Below are positions 31,040 through 39,070 of a stretch of 64,000 nt of DNA, one piece after another (within the stretch, counting starts at the first letter, position 1; every line of letters starts with the position of its first letter). The notes under the pieces were generated by a model. The model did no database searches and was not told the DNA's origin. It saw only the letters and a list, made by a program, of their open reading frames with translations. The position numbers and the translations under genes are program-made. Origin of the DNA: an uncultured Pelagibacteraceae bacterium. GTDB taxonomy: Bacteria > Pseudomonadota > Alphaproteobacteria > Pelagibacterales > Pelagibacteraceae. The stretch is taken from the NCBI GenBank assembly GCA_902576115.1, contig CACGUE010000007.1, positions 1 to 64,000 of the forward strand, written 5' to 3'.

Positions 31040-31124
31040 TGGTAGGCGAGAAAGGACTCGAACCTTCACAGTTTGCACTATTGGTTCCTAAGACCAACGC
31101 GTCTACCAATTCCGCCACTCGCCC
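31040..31124 (-). tRNA. tRNA-Leu (anticodon UAG)
   Basis: An 85-base type II tRNA with encoded CCA. Acceptor GGGCGAG pairs with CTCGCCT (one G-U). Anticodon stem TTGGT/ACCAA encloses loop CTTAGGA, giving anticodon UAG, which reads CUN leucine codons. A variable arm and T-loop TTCGAGT are present. It lies 6 bases upstream of tig on the same strand. Confidence 0.96.
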
Positions 31125-31137
31125 AAATTATTGGTGC

Positions 31138-31166
31138 TTTATATATGATTGATTATAATTGTCCAA
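31138..31166 (-). promoter_or_regulatory. Promoter of tRNA-Leu and probably tig
   Basis: The minus strand has TTGGAC (31166-31161), an exact 17-base spacer, and TATAAA (31143-31138). This sets the start about 7 bases before the tRNA 5' end at 31124. It is the best housekeeping-type promoter match in the window. A divergent plus-strand promoter for the 59-residue ORF probably overlaps it. Confidence 0.6.
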
Positions 31167-31201
31167 TTAGAATAATAGTGTAAAATATTAGCTTAATTGA
31201 T

Positions 31202-31381
31202 ATGAGCAAAACAAATATTGCAATTGTTATTTATCTTGTCGGTCTTGCATTAGGTGCGATCTTTTTAGATATATGGAGTGCTGAAACCAGTCCAAAAGCT
31301 TTATTAGGTATTGGATGGACAACTTTATTTGCTATTGCTTTATTCTTTGCTGAAAAAGAAAAAGAAGAAAAAAAAGATTAA
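31202..31381 (+). CDS. Small two-helix membrane protein of unknown function (59 aa)
   Basis: Not in the ORF track. It reads MSKTNIAIVIYLVGLALGAI at the start, has a second hydrophobic stretch (LLGIGWTTLFAIALFF), and ends with a charged EKEKEEKKD tail. Two transmembrane segments (about 5-23 and 34-50) are likely. The stop codon is shared with the convergent dehydrogenase gene through the palindrome TTAA (overlap 31378-31381). Clean codon use and precise packing in a gap between divergent and convergent genes argue that it is real. The function is unknown. Confidence 0.65.
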   Translation: MSKTNIAIVIYLVGLALGAIFLDIWSAETSPKALLGIGWTTLFAIALFFAEKEKEEKKD

Positions 31382-32250
31382 TTCTTCTTTATTAATTCAC
31401 TTATAAAAAGTTCACCATCACCATCATCAACTGCTTTTTTATAGAAAGATTTCGATAGATCGGATAATTTTTCCGCATTATCCATACCTTTTAATAAGTC
31501 AGTTATATATGTTAAATCTTTTAGTGTATTAGTCGCTGTAAACTTAAAACCTGTGTAATCATCCTCTAAAACCTTATCAAAAATCCTTTTTAAAGCATTA
31601 GAATTACCTGATCCTAATTGTGCTACTTTGTAAAGTTTATCTAAATCAATATCTAATTTTTTTGCCGCTTTTATCAATTCAATTACATAAGTAGCTGTTC
31701 CTAATGATAGAAAATTATTTAATAATTTTGTTTTTGCGCCATTTCCAATACCACCAAAATGATAATAGTTTTTACAAAAACATTTTAAAAGTTCTTCTGA
31801 TCTTTTTAAGTTTTCCTCAGATCCACCAACAATTCCACCTAATATTCCCTCTTCCGCTTGAACAGGACCTCCCATTACTGGACACTCTAAATAAGGAATA
31901 TTATTTGCTTTTAATATTTGTTCCATTTCAACAGATCCATTTTGATTATGAGTGGTAATATCAATGACAATTGTTTTATCAGTCAGTAATGAAACTATTT
32001 TTTTTCCGATTTCATGAGCAATGGGAGAGTTTGTTACACATAGGAACAAAGCATCTAATCCACTTTTACAAAGTTCTTCATAAGATTTAACTTCTTTTGC
32101 ACCCTCTTTAACTATTCTATCAATTGGCTTTCTGTTCTTATTGGCAATTACAAATAATTCATAATTATTTTTAAGAATGTTATTCGCGATACCAAATCCC
32201 ATCCATCCAACACCTATAAATCCAACTTTCATTTTCAAATCATTATTCAT
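31378..32250 (-). CDS. 3-hydroxyisobutyrate dehydrogenase-family oxidoreductase
   Basis: NAD(P)-dependent beta-hydroxyacid dehydrogenase, 290 residues. The Rossmann motif is VGFIGVGWMGFGIANN, the substrate region is ECPVMGGPVQAEEGILGG, and the catalytic lysine region is GIGNGAKTKLLNNFLSLG. The family includes 3-hydroxyisobutyrate, tartronate semialdehyde and glyoxylate reductases, and the sequence does not settle which substrate is used. The start at 32250 gives MNNDLKMKVGF. An ATG at 32232 (MKVGFIG) would place the Rossmann strand right at the N-terminus and is equally plausible. It follows the SHOCT-domain gene by 10 bases. Confidence 0.85.
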   Translation of the reverse strand: MNNDLKMKVGFIGVGWMGFGIANNILKNNYELFVIANKNRKPIDRIVKEGAKEVKSYEELCKSGLDALFLCVTNSPIAHEIGKKIVSLLTDKTIVIDITTHNQNGSVEMEQILKANNIPYLECPVMGGPVQAEEGILGGIVGGSEENLKRSEELLKCFCKNYYHFGGIGNGAKTKLLNNFLSLGTATYVIELIKAAKKLDIDLDKLYKVAQLGSGNSNALKRIFDKVLEDDYTGFKFTATNTLKDLTYITDLLKGMDNAEKLSDLSKSFYKKAVDDGDGELFISELIKKN

Positions 32251-32260
32251 TATGAAATAT

Positions 32261-33352
32261 TTAATTTTTTAAGAGCTTTTTTTTAAGCATTTCAAATTCA
32301 TCTTTTGAAATCAAACCAGATTTATACATTTCATTTAACTCTTTAATTTTAGACATTAAATCGTCTACACTTATTTCATCTTCAGATTTTGATTTTTCCT
32401 CTTTAGTTTTTTTTGCTTTTTCTTCTTTTGCTTTCTGTTCAGCGGCTTTTTTTGCTTTTTCTTCTTTGGCGTTCTGCTCAGCGACTTTTTTTGCTTTTTC
32501 TTCTTTTGCTTTTTGTTCAGCGGCTTTTTTTGCTTTTTCTTCTTCATTTATTTTCAGATTTTTTTCTGAATTAAAATTTGATAGATAAAATGTATCTTTA
32601 AAATATTTAATATCATTATTAATATCAAAGTTTTCATATGTTAAATTGATCTTTTTATTTATTTTTAATGTATCTTGAAATTCTTGATGTCTTTTTAATG
32701 CAAGGTTTATCCATTGGCTCATTTTATTTTTATAATTTGGATAACCATCTATTATCTTTGGATTAAACTTAGTTAATTTATCTACAAAAATATTTTCATT
32801 TAAAATTTGATCGTAATTGAACATATATCCAACCCAAATTAAATCTCCTCCTTTAATATAGACATGATCTGCTCTAATTACTCTTGCTGGTAAATCAACA
32901 TTATGTTTTTTTTTTAATTTTTTTATTGCACCTTTAAATTCTTTAAATTCATCTTGTTGTTTCAAATAATCTTTAAGATTTACTTCTTGTACTACCAATC
33001 CATTTGTAAAGTTTTCATTTATCAAATTTAAATTGGTAATGCTGTTGTCATAAAAAATACCTTTTTTATTTTTAAAAAAATAGTCTATCCACCAAGTTCT
33101 CATTAGATTATTGTACTTATCACCCTTATATTTCACTGTTGTAATAATAGAACTAATTCTATTATCATTGGTTTTCTCTGCAAATATTCTTATTTTAGCA
33201 ACTCCAAAACCTTCATTTATACTACCGCTAGTTTTGATTAGTTTATTTGGTTCGAATAATTCAATATTGAGCTTTCCTATCTTATAAATTTCTGCATTTG
33301 ATGTATTAATTATTAGGCTAACAAAAAAAAATATTGATAAGATTATTTTCAT
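32261..33352 (-). CDS. Exported protein with KAAEQKAKEEKAK repeats and a C-terminal SHOCT domain
   Basis: I do not recognise the main domain. The track start is too early. The ATG at 33352 gives a clean signal peptide (MKIILSIFFFVSLIINTSNA) and 363 residues. Residues 20-260 form a globular part of unknown type. A charged alanine/lysine/glutamate coiled-coil segment follows, made of three near-identical 13-residue repeats. The last 35 residues (DLMSKIKELNEMYKSGLISK...) match a SHOCT (short C-terminal) domain, an oligomerisation module. It follows the histidine phosphatase gene and precedes the dehydrogenase gene. Confidence 0.7.
   Translation of the reverse strand: MKIILSIFFFVSLIINTSNAEIYKIGKLNIELFEPNKLIKTSGSINEGFGVAKIRIFAEKTNDNRISSIITTVKYKGDKYNNLMRTWWIDYFFKNKKGIFYDNSITNLNLINENFTNGLVVQEVNLKDYLKQQDEFKEFKGAIKKLKKKHNVDLPARVIRADHVYIKGGDLIWVGYMFNYDQILNENIFVDKLTKFNPKIIDGYPNYKNKMSQWINLALKRHQEFQDTLKINKKINLTYENFDINNDIKYFKDTFYLSNFNSEKNLKINEEEKAKKAAEQKAKEEKAKKVAEQNAKEEKAKKAAEQKAKEEKAKKTKEEKSKSEDEISVDDLMSKIKELNEMYKSGLISKDEFEMLKKKLLKN
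32400..32530 (-). repeat. 39-bp tandem repeats (13-residue coiled-coil repeats)
   Basis: About three and a half copies of a 39-base unit encode KKAAEQKAKEEKA, KKVAEQNAKEEKA and KKAAEQKAKEEKA, followed by a decayed KKTKEEKSK unit. Copies one and three are nearly identical in DNA, suggesting recent slippage or unequal exchange. The repeat is likely to vary in number between strains. Confidence 0.8.
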
Positions 33353-33401
33353 ACAAGTTTTTTTATATTTAAAACATATTATAAAATACAATAATCTCAT
33401 A

Positions 33402-33956
33402 CTACATTGATTCAATACTTCCTATAAATTTATAGTCTTTATCTATAACAACAATTTCTCCAGATGAAGTACCAAAATTTAACATTTCTGAAATAACTAC
33501 AAAATGTGTTACTAAAATAAGATTTTTCTCACCATTCCAATTTTTAATGTATTTTTTTAAACTCTTAATTTGTTCATCTTTATATTTGTAAAACTTCTCT
33601 TGATAAAAAGAGTTTAAACCTTTGAATGTTTCATAATTATTAAACGCAAATCTTGCAGTATCTTTGCATCTACACCATTCACTAGATAACACTTTATCAA
33701 TTTTAATGTTATTGTCTTTAAATAATATTCCAATTTTTTTTGATTGCTCTATCCCTTGTTGATTTAAATTTCTTTGAGTATCACATTTTTTTAAATCAAT
33801 ATTATCAGGATCTCCATTTCCTGGTGCAAGGGAATGTCTTATAAATACAATTTTTCCACCCTTCTGCAGTTCGCTTATTACTAAATCATTAGCCTGTGAA
33901 TAATTTGAATTAAAAATACTTAGCAAAAATAAAAGAATAAAATTTATATATTTCAT
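33402..33956 (-). CDS. Exported histidine phosphatase-family protein
   Basis: Branch of the phosphoglycerate mutase-like superfamily. The track begins with a TTG. The ATG at 33956 gives MKYINFILLFLLSIFNSNY, a signal peptide, and 184 residues. The catalytic motif is IVFIRHSLAP (RHS in place of the common RHG). The second arginine is in SSEWCRCKDTA and the second histidine in LVTHFVVISEM. Periplasmic location suggests an external phosphoester or phosphoanhydride substrate, consistent with neighbours that import glycerol phosphates. The true substrate is unknown. Confidence 0.8.
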   Translation of the reverse strand: MKYINFILLFLLSIFNSNYSQANDLVISELQKGGKIVFIRHSLAPGNGDPDNIDLKKCDTQRNLNQQGIEQSKKIGILFKDNNIKIDKVLSSEWCRCKDTARFAFNNYETFKGLNSFYQEKFYKYKDEQIKSLKKYIKNWNGEKNLILVTHFVVISEMLNFGTSSGEIVVIDKDYKFIGSIESM

Positions 33957-33986
33957 AAACGACAATTAAATTTTTATCTGTATTTT

Positions 33987-35465
33987 TTATAATAGAGCTT
34001 TCTGAACTGATAATTTCCAACCATTTATTAAATCGTTCCTAACTTTTCGATTTATTTTAGGCTTAAAAATTTTATCTTTTTTCCATTTCCTCTTGATTTG
34101 ATATAATGATTTAAATAATCCAATTTGATATCCAGCTAGTAAGGCTACTCCTAAACCAGTTGTTTCTAATACCTTTGGTCTTTCTGTATTTATATTTATG
34201 ATGTCAGATAAAAATTGCGAAAACCAGTTGTTTTTTACCATGCCTCCATCAATCTTAAGTTTAGTTGGTTTTAAACCATCTTTTTTCATTGCATTAAATA
34301 AATCATTACTTTGATAGGCAACTGACTCTAATACTGCTCTAACTAAGGTTTTCCAATCACTATTTCTTGTTAAACCTGTTATTACCCCTCTTGCATCAGG
34401 CCTCCAATAAGGTGCTCCCATTCCACTGAAGGCTGGCACAACGTATACACCCTCATTATTTTTTTTTGATTGAGCAATTATTTCCGTATCAAAAGCATTG
34501 TTAATAAATTTTAATTTATCTCTTAACCATTGTACACCTGCACCTGCAATAAAAATAGATCCTTCAAGAGCATAAGTATTTTTTCCATTCAATCTGTAAC
34601 ATATTGTTGTTAATAATTTATTTTTAGAATAAATTTTTTTTGAACCAGTATTCATTATGACAAAGGCACCAGTTCCATATGTGCTTTTTACTGAACCTCT
34701 TTCAAAGCATGACTGTCCTACTGCAGCTGCTTGTTGGTCTCCTAGAACTGCTGATATTGGTATTTCACTGCCGACAATTCTCTTACTTGTTAAACCAAAA
34801 TTATCAGCTGAATTTTTAACTTTTGGCAAAATATTTTCAGAAATTTTAAGTTTTTTTAAGATTTCTTTATCCCATTTGTTATTATTAATGTTAAATAACA
34901 TCGTCCTACAAGCATTAGTTGCTTCTGTTAAATGATGTTGCCCATTAGTAAGTTTCCAAATAAGGAAAGTATCAACAGTACCAAATAATAAATTATTTGA
35001 TTTTAAAAGTTTCTTAACATTTTTTACGTTTTCTAGTATCCATTTAATTTTAGTTGCAGAAAAATATGGGTCAATAAATAATCCAGTTTTTTTTCTAAAA
35101 ATTTTTTCATAATTTTTTTTCTTTAAATCTTCACAATAGTCTTGGGTTCTTCTATCTTGCCAAACAATTGCGTTGTAGACTGGTTTTCCTGTTTTCTTAT
35201 TCCAAAGAATAGTTGTCTCTCTCTGGTTAGTTATTCCTATACTTAATATTTTTCCTCTTAATAGTGATGCTTTTTTTATTACTTTTTTCAACGCTTTTAG
35301 AGTTGTAAGCCAAATTTCGTTTGGATTATGCTCCACCCATCCATTTTTTGGAAAATATTGATTAAATTCAAACTGGGATGTAAATTTTATATTACCATCT
35401 AAATCAAAGAGAATTGCTCTAGTTGATGTTGTGCCTTGGTCAATAGCAACAAGAAATTTTTTCAC
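33987..35465 (-). CDS. glpK: Glycerol kinase
   Basis: FGGY-family kinase converting glycerol to glycerol-3-phosphate, 492 residues, the normal size. Signatures are LVAIDQGTTSTRAILFD at the N-terminus, SIGITNQRETTILWNKKTG, NAIVWQDRRT, the FGGY part ALEGSIFIAGAGVQWLRD, and FSGMGAPYWRPDARG. It is the downstream gene of the ugp block, so it allows growth on glycerol released from glycerophosphodiesters or taken up as free glycerol. GlpD, encoded divergently, would oxidise the product. Confidence 0.96.
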   Translation of the reverse strand: MKKFLVAIDQGTTSTRAILFDLDGNIKFTSQFEFNQYFPKNGWVEHNPNEIWLTTLKALKKVIKKASLLRGKILSIGITNQRETTILWNKKTGKPVYNAIVWQDRRTQDYCEDLKKKNYEKIFRKKTGLFIDPYFSATKIKWILENVKNVKKLLKSNNLLFGTVDTFLIWKLTNGQHHLTEATNACRTMLFNINNNKWDKEILKKLKISENILPKVKNSADNFGLTSKRIVGSEIPISAVLGDQQAAAVGQSCFERGSVKSTYGTGAFVIMNTGSKKIYSKNKLLTTICYRLNGKNTYALEGSIFIAGAGVQWLRDKLKFINNAFDTEIIAQSKKNNEGVYVVPAFSGMGAPYWRPDARGVITGLTRNSDWKTLVRAVLESVAYQSNDLFNAMKKDGLKPTKLKIDGGMVKNNWFSQFLSDIININTERPKVLETTGLGVALLAGYQIGLFKSLYQIKRKWKKDKIFKPKINRKVRNDLINGWKLSVQKALL

Positions 35466-35507
35466 AATTTAAGTCTATACCTAAATTTTTTTTTCTAAAA
35501 GTAAAAA

Positions 35508-36230
35508 CTAATACAAGCTGGAAGGATTAACACTTTTAAATTCTAACATGTTCTCAAAAGTACACATTTCAGGTTTTGAAAAAGTAATTTTTGGAAATTT
35601 TTTACTAAAGTCTAAAAATAGTTTTTTATTAAATTCAATTAAATTACTTATTTCAATCTCACTAAGCTCTCTTAAGATATATGCCAAAGTAATATGAAAA
35701 GTATATCTTTGATGGTTTTCAAATTTAATTTTTAATAAGCTACTTAGTTCATCTCTACAATTTCTAAGAATTTTTTCATCCTTTTTAGAAAAAGGTTCTA
35801 AAATAATACTATAACCACCAAAAAATGTTTTTAGTTTAAGATTAAATTCTTTTGGAAAATTATAGTTTTTAATTCTTTTATTTAATTCAAAAGCTATATC
35901 TTTGTGATCCATATCAAGATCTATATCTGATGGCCAATTATTTGTATTTTTTGTATTTAAATTACAACAATCAAATAACGTCATATGAAAACTAGATTGA
36001 GGTAAATAGAAATAAGTTTTTTCTGGATTAAAATTTTTTATTTTTTTTTGAAAACTACTAATTTCATCGGATAAATTGGTATTAAGAGGAATATTACAAA
36101 TTATTGTACAACCTGGAAAGGGTAAAGGATTTCCTTTGTCATCAAATTTATTTTCAGCACCTTTTAAAGTATATCCTTCAAGTTTTCCAGCTAAAAACTT
36201 TTCCTCATTACTAACTATATTTAAATCCAT
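35508..36230 (-). CDS. 2H phosphoesterase-family protein (DUF1868-like)
   Basis: A 240-residue cytoplasmic protein with two HxT motifs typical of the 2H superfamily: SSFHMTLFDCC (about residue 80) and YTFHITLAYIL (about residue 190). The spacing and bilobal layout resemble DUF1868 / 2'-5' RNA ligase-like proteins, which usually hydrolyse cyclic phosphodiesters. It starts 9 bases after the glycerophosphodiesterase gene and precedes glpK. Placement in this operon suggests that it acts on a cyclic glycerophosphate or a related diester, but that is inference. Confidence 0.75.
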   Translation of the reverse strand: MDLNIVSNEEKFLAGKLEGYTLKGAENKFDDKGNPLPFPGCTIICNIPLNTNLSDEISSFQKKIKNFNPEKTYFYLPQSSFHMTLFDCCNLNTKNTNNWPSDIDLDMDHKDIAFELNKRIKNYNFPKEFNLKLKTFFGGYSIILEPFSKKDEKILRNCRDELSSLLKIKFENHQRYTFHITLAYILRELSEIEISNLIEFNKKLFLDFSKKFPKITFSKPEMCTFENMLEFKSVNPSSLY

Positions 36231-36239
36231 TAAAATAAA

Positions 36240-37163
36240 CTAAAACCAGTTTATATTTTCTTTCTCACAAAGTTCTTTAAGCTTCAATGGATAATCTGTC
36301 ATGATACCATCTACACCATACTCAACCATTTTTAACATGTCGTAATCTTTGTTTACTGTCCAAACGTTCACTGGCAAATTTTCTTGATGAGAAATATCTA
36401 CTAGTTTTTTTGTAATATCTTTATGGTATGGATGCCAAGCTTCTCCGCCTTGTGATTTTATAATTTTCGGTAATTCATGATTTTCAAAAAAGGGCATGTA
36501 ACTCATCCATGGAGATCTATTATAAATTGTATTTTTAATTTTAATTCCAGCCTGTTGTTGAAAAGTTAAATAAGCTCTTGAAATTTCAGGGTAAAGTTTT
36601 TTCATTTCTGTCAGTGTTCGCCAATCAAATGATGAAACAATTATTTTATTTTGTAAGGTTGACTTATTTACCTCTTGCATAACTAGTTTAACCATTTCTT
36701 CTGGAGTCGGCGTTAGATTTTCCTCATCAGGTGTAGATTTAATTTCTAAATTTATTAATAGATTTTCAGATATGTTTTTTGAGGATAAATTTAATAATTC
36801 AGAAAGTTTCGGTATCTTTTGATTTTCTAAAGTTTTTTGATTAACAAATCTTCTTCCATATCTAGATAACTTATTTAAAGATCCAACATCAAATTTTAAA
36901 AGTTCTTCATAAGTTAAATCATATATTTTTATATTTTCATCCTCTATCCAATTTCCCTCGTTATCTTTTGTAAGACTTGGATCTAATCTAAAGTCGTGAG
37001 TAATTACAGGAATAAAATCTTTTGAAATCAAAATATCAGTTTCGTATGCATTAATATTGTTTTCAAATAAGTATTTAAAACTTTCTAGAGTGTTTTCGGG
37101 AAGATCTCCTCTTGCTCCTCGGTGACCATAAATTTTTATATGATTTGGTTTGCTTAAAATCAA
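36240..37163 (-). CDS. ugpQ: Glycerophosphodiester phosphodiesterase
   Basis: GDPD-family TIM-barrel enzyme releasing glycerol-3-phosphate from glycerophosphodiesters, 307 residues. The catalytic signature is IYGHRGARGDLPENTLESF (HRGA...PEN) with the acid pair in YETDILISKDFIPVITHD. The C-terminal NVWTVNKDYDMLKMVEYGVD, followed by DGIMTDYP, is typical. No signal peptide is seen, so it acts in the cytoplasm on diesters imported by UgpBAEC. It lies 2 bases after ugpC. Confidence 0.93.
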   Translation of the reverse strand: MILSKPNHIKIYGHRGARGDLPENTLESFKYLFENNINAYETDILISKDFIPVITHDFRLDPSLTKDNEGNWIEDENIKIYDLTYEELLKFDVGSLNKLSRYGRRFVNQKTLENQKIPKLSELLNLSSKNISENLLINLEIKSTPDEENLTPTPEEMVKLVMQEVNKSTLQNKIIVSSFDWRTLTEMKKLYPEISRAYLTFQQQAGIKIKNTIYNRSPWMSYMPFFENHELPKIIKSQGGEAWHPYHKDITKKLVDISHQENLPVNVWTVNKDYDMLKMVEYGVDGIMTDYPLKLKELCEKENINWF

Positions 37164-37165
37164 AA

Positions 37166-38218
37166 TTAATTAACTCTTTTGCCAGTGCTTTTATCAAAAA
37201 TATAATATTTATTGTTCTCAATATTAAGACTTAGATCAGCACCTTTTTCAATAGTTAGATTTCCCGGACACCTATAACAAAAGTCTTTTTTGTCTTTTAA
37301 TTGACCATAAACAAGATTATCCGAACCAAGTTGTTCCACTAAGTCTACTTTTAAATTAATTAAACTATTTTCACTTTGACTTAAATGTTCAGGTCTTATT
37401 CCTAATTTTACTTCTCCCTCAAAGTCACTATCAATATCTTTAATTTCAAAACCTTCTGCAGATAATGTTTTATTTTTTATATTACCATCTAAAAAATTCA
37501 TTTGAGGTGAGCCAATAAAACCAGCAACAAATAATGATTTTGGATTATCATATATCTCAATAGGAGTTCCAAGCTGTTCAATAATTCCATTGTTAATAAC
37601 TGCTAATCTATCAGCAAGTGTCATGGCCTCTACTTGATCATGCGTAACAAATATGCTTGTTACTCCAACTTTCTGCTGAAGTTTTTTGATTTCAAGTCTC
37701 ATCTGAATTCTTAATTTTGCATCTAAGTTTGAAAGAGGTTCATCAAATAAGAATATTTTAGGATTTCTAACAATTGCTCTACCCATTGCAACTCTTTGTC
37801 TTTGACCTCCGGATAACATTGAAGGTTTTCTCTGTAAATAATCTGAAATTTGTAGCAGCTTAGCTGCATCATTTACTTTTTGCTCAATTGTTTCTTTGTC
37901 AATTCCTCTGTTTTTTAGACCATAAGCCAAGTTATTATAAACATTCATATGTGGGTATAATGCATAGTTCTGAAACACCATTGCTACATCTCTTTCAGAC
38001 GGATCTACCTCATTAATTAATTTTCCATCAAGATTAATATCACCCTCTGTAATATCCTCTAAGCCTGCAACCATTCTTAATAAAGTTGATTTTCCACATC
38101 CACTAGGTCCTACAAAAACCATAAACTCACCTTCATCAACACTTAATGAAGTTTCATGAACAGCCTTAGTTCCATTTGGGTAAATCTTAGTCACATTTTT
38201 TAAATCTAAAAAGCTCAT
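37166..38218 (-). CDS. ugpC: sn-Glycerol-3-phosphate ABC transporter ATPase
   Basis: ATPase of the CUT1 (MalK/UgpC) class, 350 residues. Walker A is VGPSGCGKSTLLRM, the signature LSGGQRQRVAMGRAI, and Walker B FLFDEPLSNLDAKLR. A C-terminal TOBE/OB domain (about residues 240-350) includes LGIRPEHLS. It lies between the ugpE genes and ugpQ with no spacing. The neighbouring glycerophosphodiesterase and glycerol kinase make UgpC the best name. Confidence 0.93.
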   Translation of the reverse strand: MSFLDLKNVTKIYPNGTKAVHETSLSVDEGEFMVFVGPSGCGKSTLLRMVAGLEDITEGDINLDGKLINEVDPSERDVAMVFQNYALYPHMNVYNNLAYGLKNRGIDKETIEQKVNDAAKLLQISDYLQRKPSMLSGGQRQRVAMGRAIVRNPKIFLFDEPLSNLDAKLRIQMRLEIKKLQQKVGVTSIFVTHDQVEAMTLADRLAVINNGIIEQLGTPIEIYDNPKSLFVAGFIGSPQMNFLDGNIKNKTLSAEGFEIKDIDSDFEGEVKLGIRPEHLSQSENSLINLKVDLVEQLGSDNLVYGQLKDKKDFCYRCPGNLTIEKGADLSLNIENNKYYIFDKSTGKRVN

Positions 38219-39070
38219 TTATTTCTCCGTTTGAATTAATCCTTTTATGAACCATTTTTGTAAAAATACTACCACTAAAACTGGTGGGATCATTGACAAA
38301 ATGATATACGCAAATCTTTCTGCAGTTCTTGGCAGAGCAACTCCTTCATAGCTTTCTGTGTAAATAATCTTCATTCCCATTACAACAGTCCAGTATTCTT
38401 CTGCAGTTGTCATTATTAGTGGCCATAAATATTGGCTGTATCCATATACAAACATAAAGATAAACATTGCTGCTATCATGGTTTTAGATAATGGAACCAA
38501 GAAATCTATGAAAAAACTCCAAGCATTTGCTCCGTCTAATTTTGCTGACTCCAAGAGTTCATCTGGAATTGTTTTATAAAATTGTCTGAAGAAAAATGTT
38601 GCTGTAGCTGAAGCAACTAATGGAAGGATAAGGCCTGTATATGAATTTGTTAAACCTAAATCAGATACAATTTTATAGCTTGGAAAAATCCTTACCTCCA
38701 AAGGAACAAGTAGAGTAATAAAGATTAACCAAAAAATTGGTACAGCTAATTTAAATCTATAATAAACCAAAGCATATGCTGACATTGCTGAAATAACTAC
38801 CTTAAGTGTTGCAATTCCTAATGCCATTATAAAACTATTAATAAACATTTTTGCAGCAGTCACTTCTTCTGACCAACCACCTTTTTCATTTAAAACTTCG
38901 TTATAGTTTCTTGCTAGCTGATCACCTATATGAAACTTCATACCTTCGGTTAATATAGTTACAGAGTCATGCGAAGAACTTGCAAAAGATATCCAAATAG
39001 GAACTACCATTAACAAGACTCCTAGTATTAAAATAATATGAGCAATTATTTGAAGTGGTTTAATTTTCAT
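38219..39070 (-). CDS. ugpE: sn-Glycerol-3-phosphate ABC transporter permease, second UgpE paralogue
   Basis: Six-helix inner-membrane permease of the MalG/UgpE type, 283 residues. The EAA coupling loop reads ELLESAKLDGANAWSFFIDF. It overlaps the preceding ugpE paralogue by 4 bases and is clearly its tandem duplicate: the two share long runs such as FRQFYKT(I/V)PDELLESAKLDGAN and SKTMI(A/V)AM. Loops near MKIIYTESYEGVALPRTAERF carry a short insertion absent from the other copy. It may form a heteromeric permease or be an alternative subunit. Confidence 0.88.
   Translation of the reverse strand: MKIKPLQIIAHIILILGVLLMVVPIWISFASSSHDSVTILTEGMKFHIGDQLARNYNEVLNEKGGWSEEVTAAKMFINSFIMALGIATLKVVISAMSAYALVYYRFKLAVPIFWLIFITLLVPLEVRIFPSYKIVSDLGLTNSYTGLILPLVASATATFFFRQFYKTIPDELLESAKLDGANAWSFFIDFLVPLSKTMIAAMFIFMFVYGYSQYLWPLIMTTAEEYWTVVMGMKIIYTESYEGVALPRTAERFAYIILSMIPPVLVVVFLQKWFIKGLIQTEK

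Noticed and set aside
31034-31078. 15-residue N-terminal extension of trigger factor
   Set aside because: The extension is translated tRNA-Leu sequence. The conserved protein begins at the ATG at 31033.
32400-32540. CRISPR-like regular repeats
   Set aside because: The repeats are contiguous, without spacers, in frame and encode a coiled-coil, so they are coding tandem repeats.
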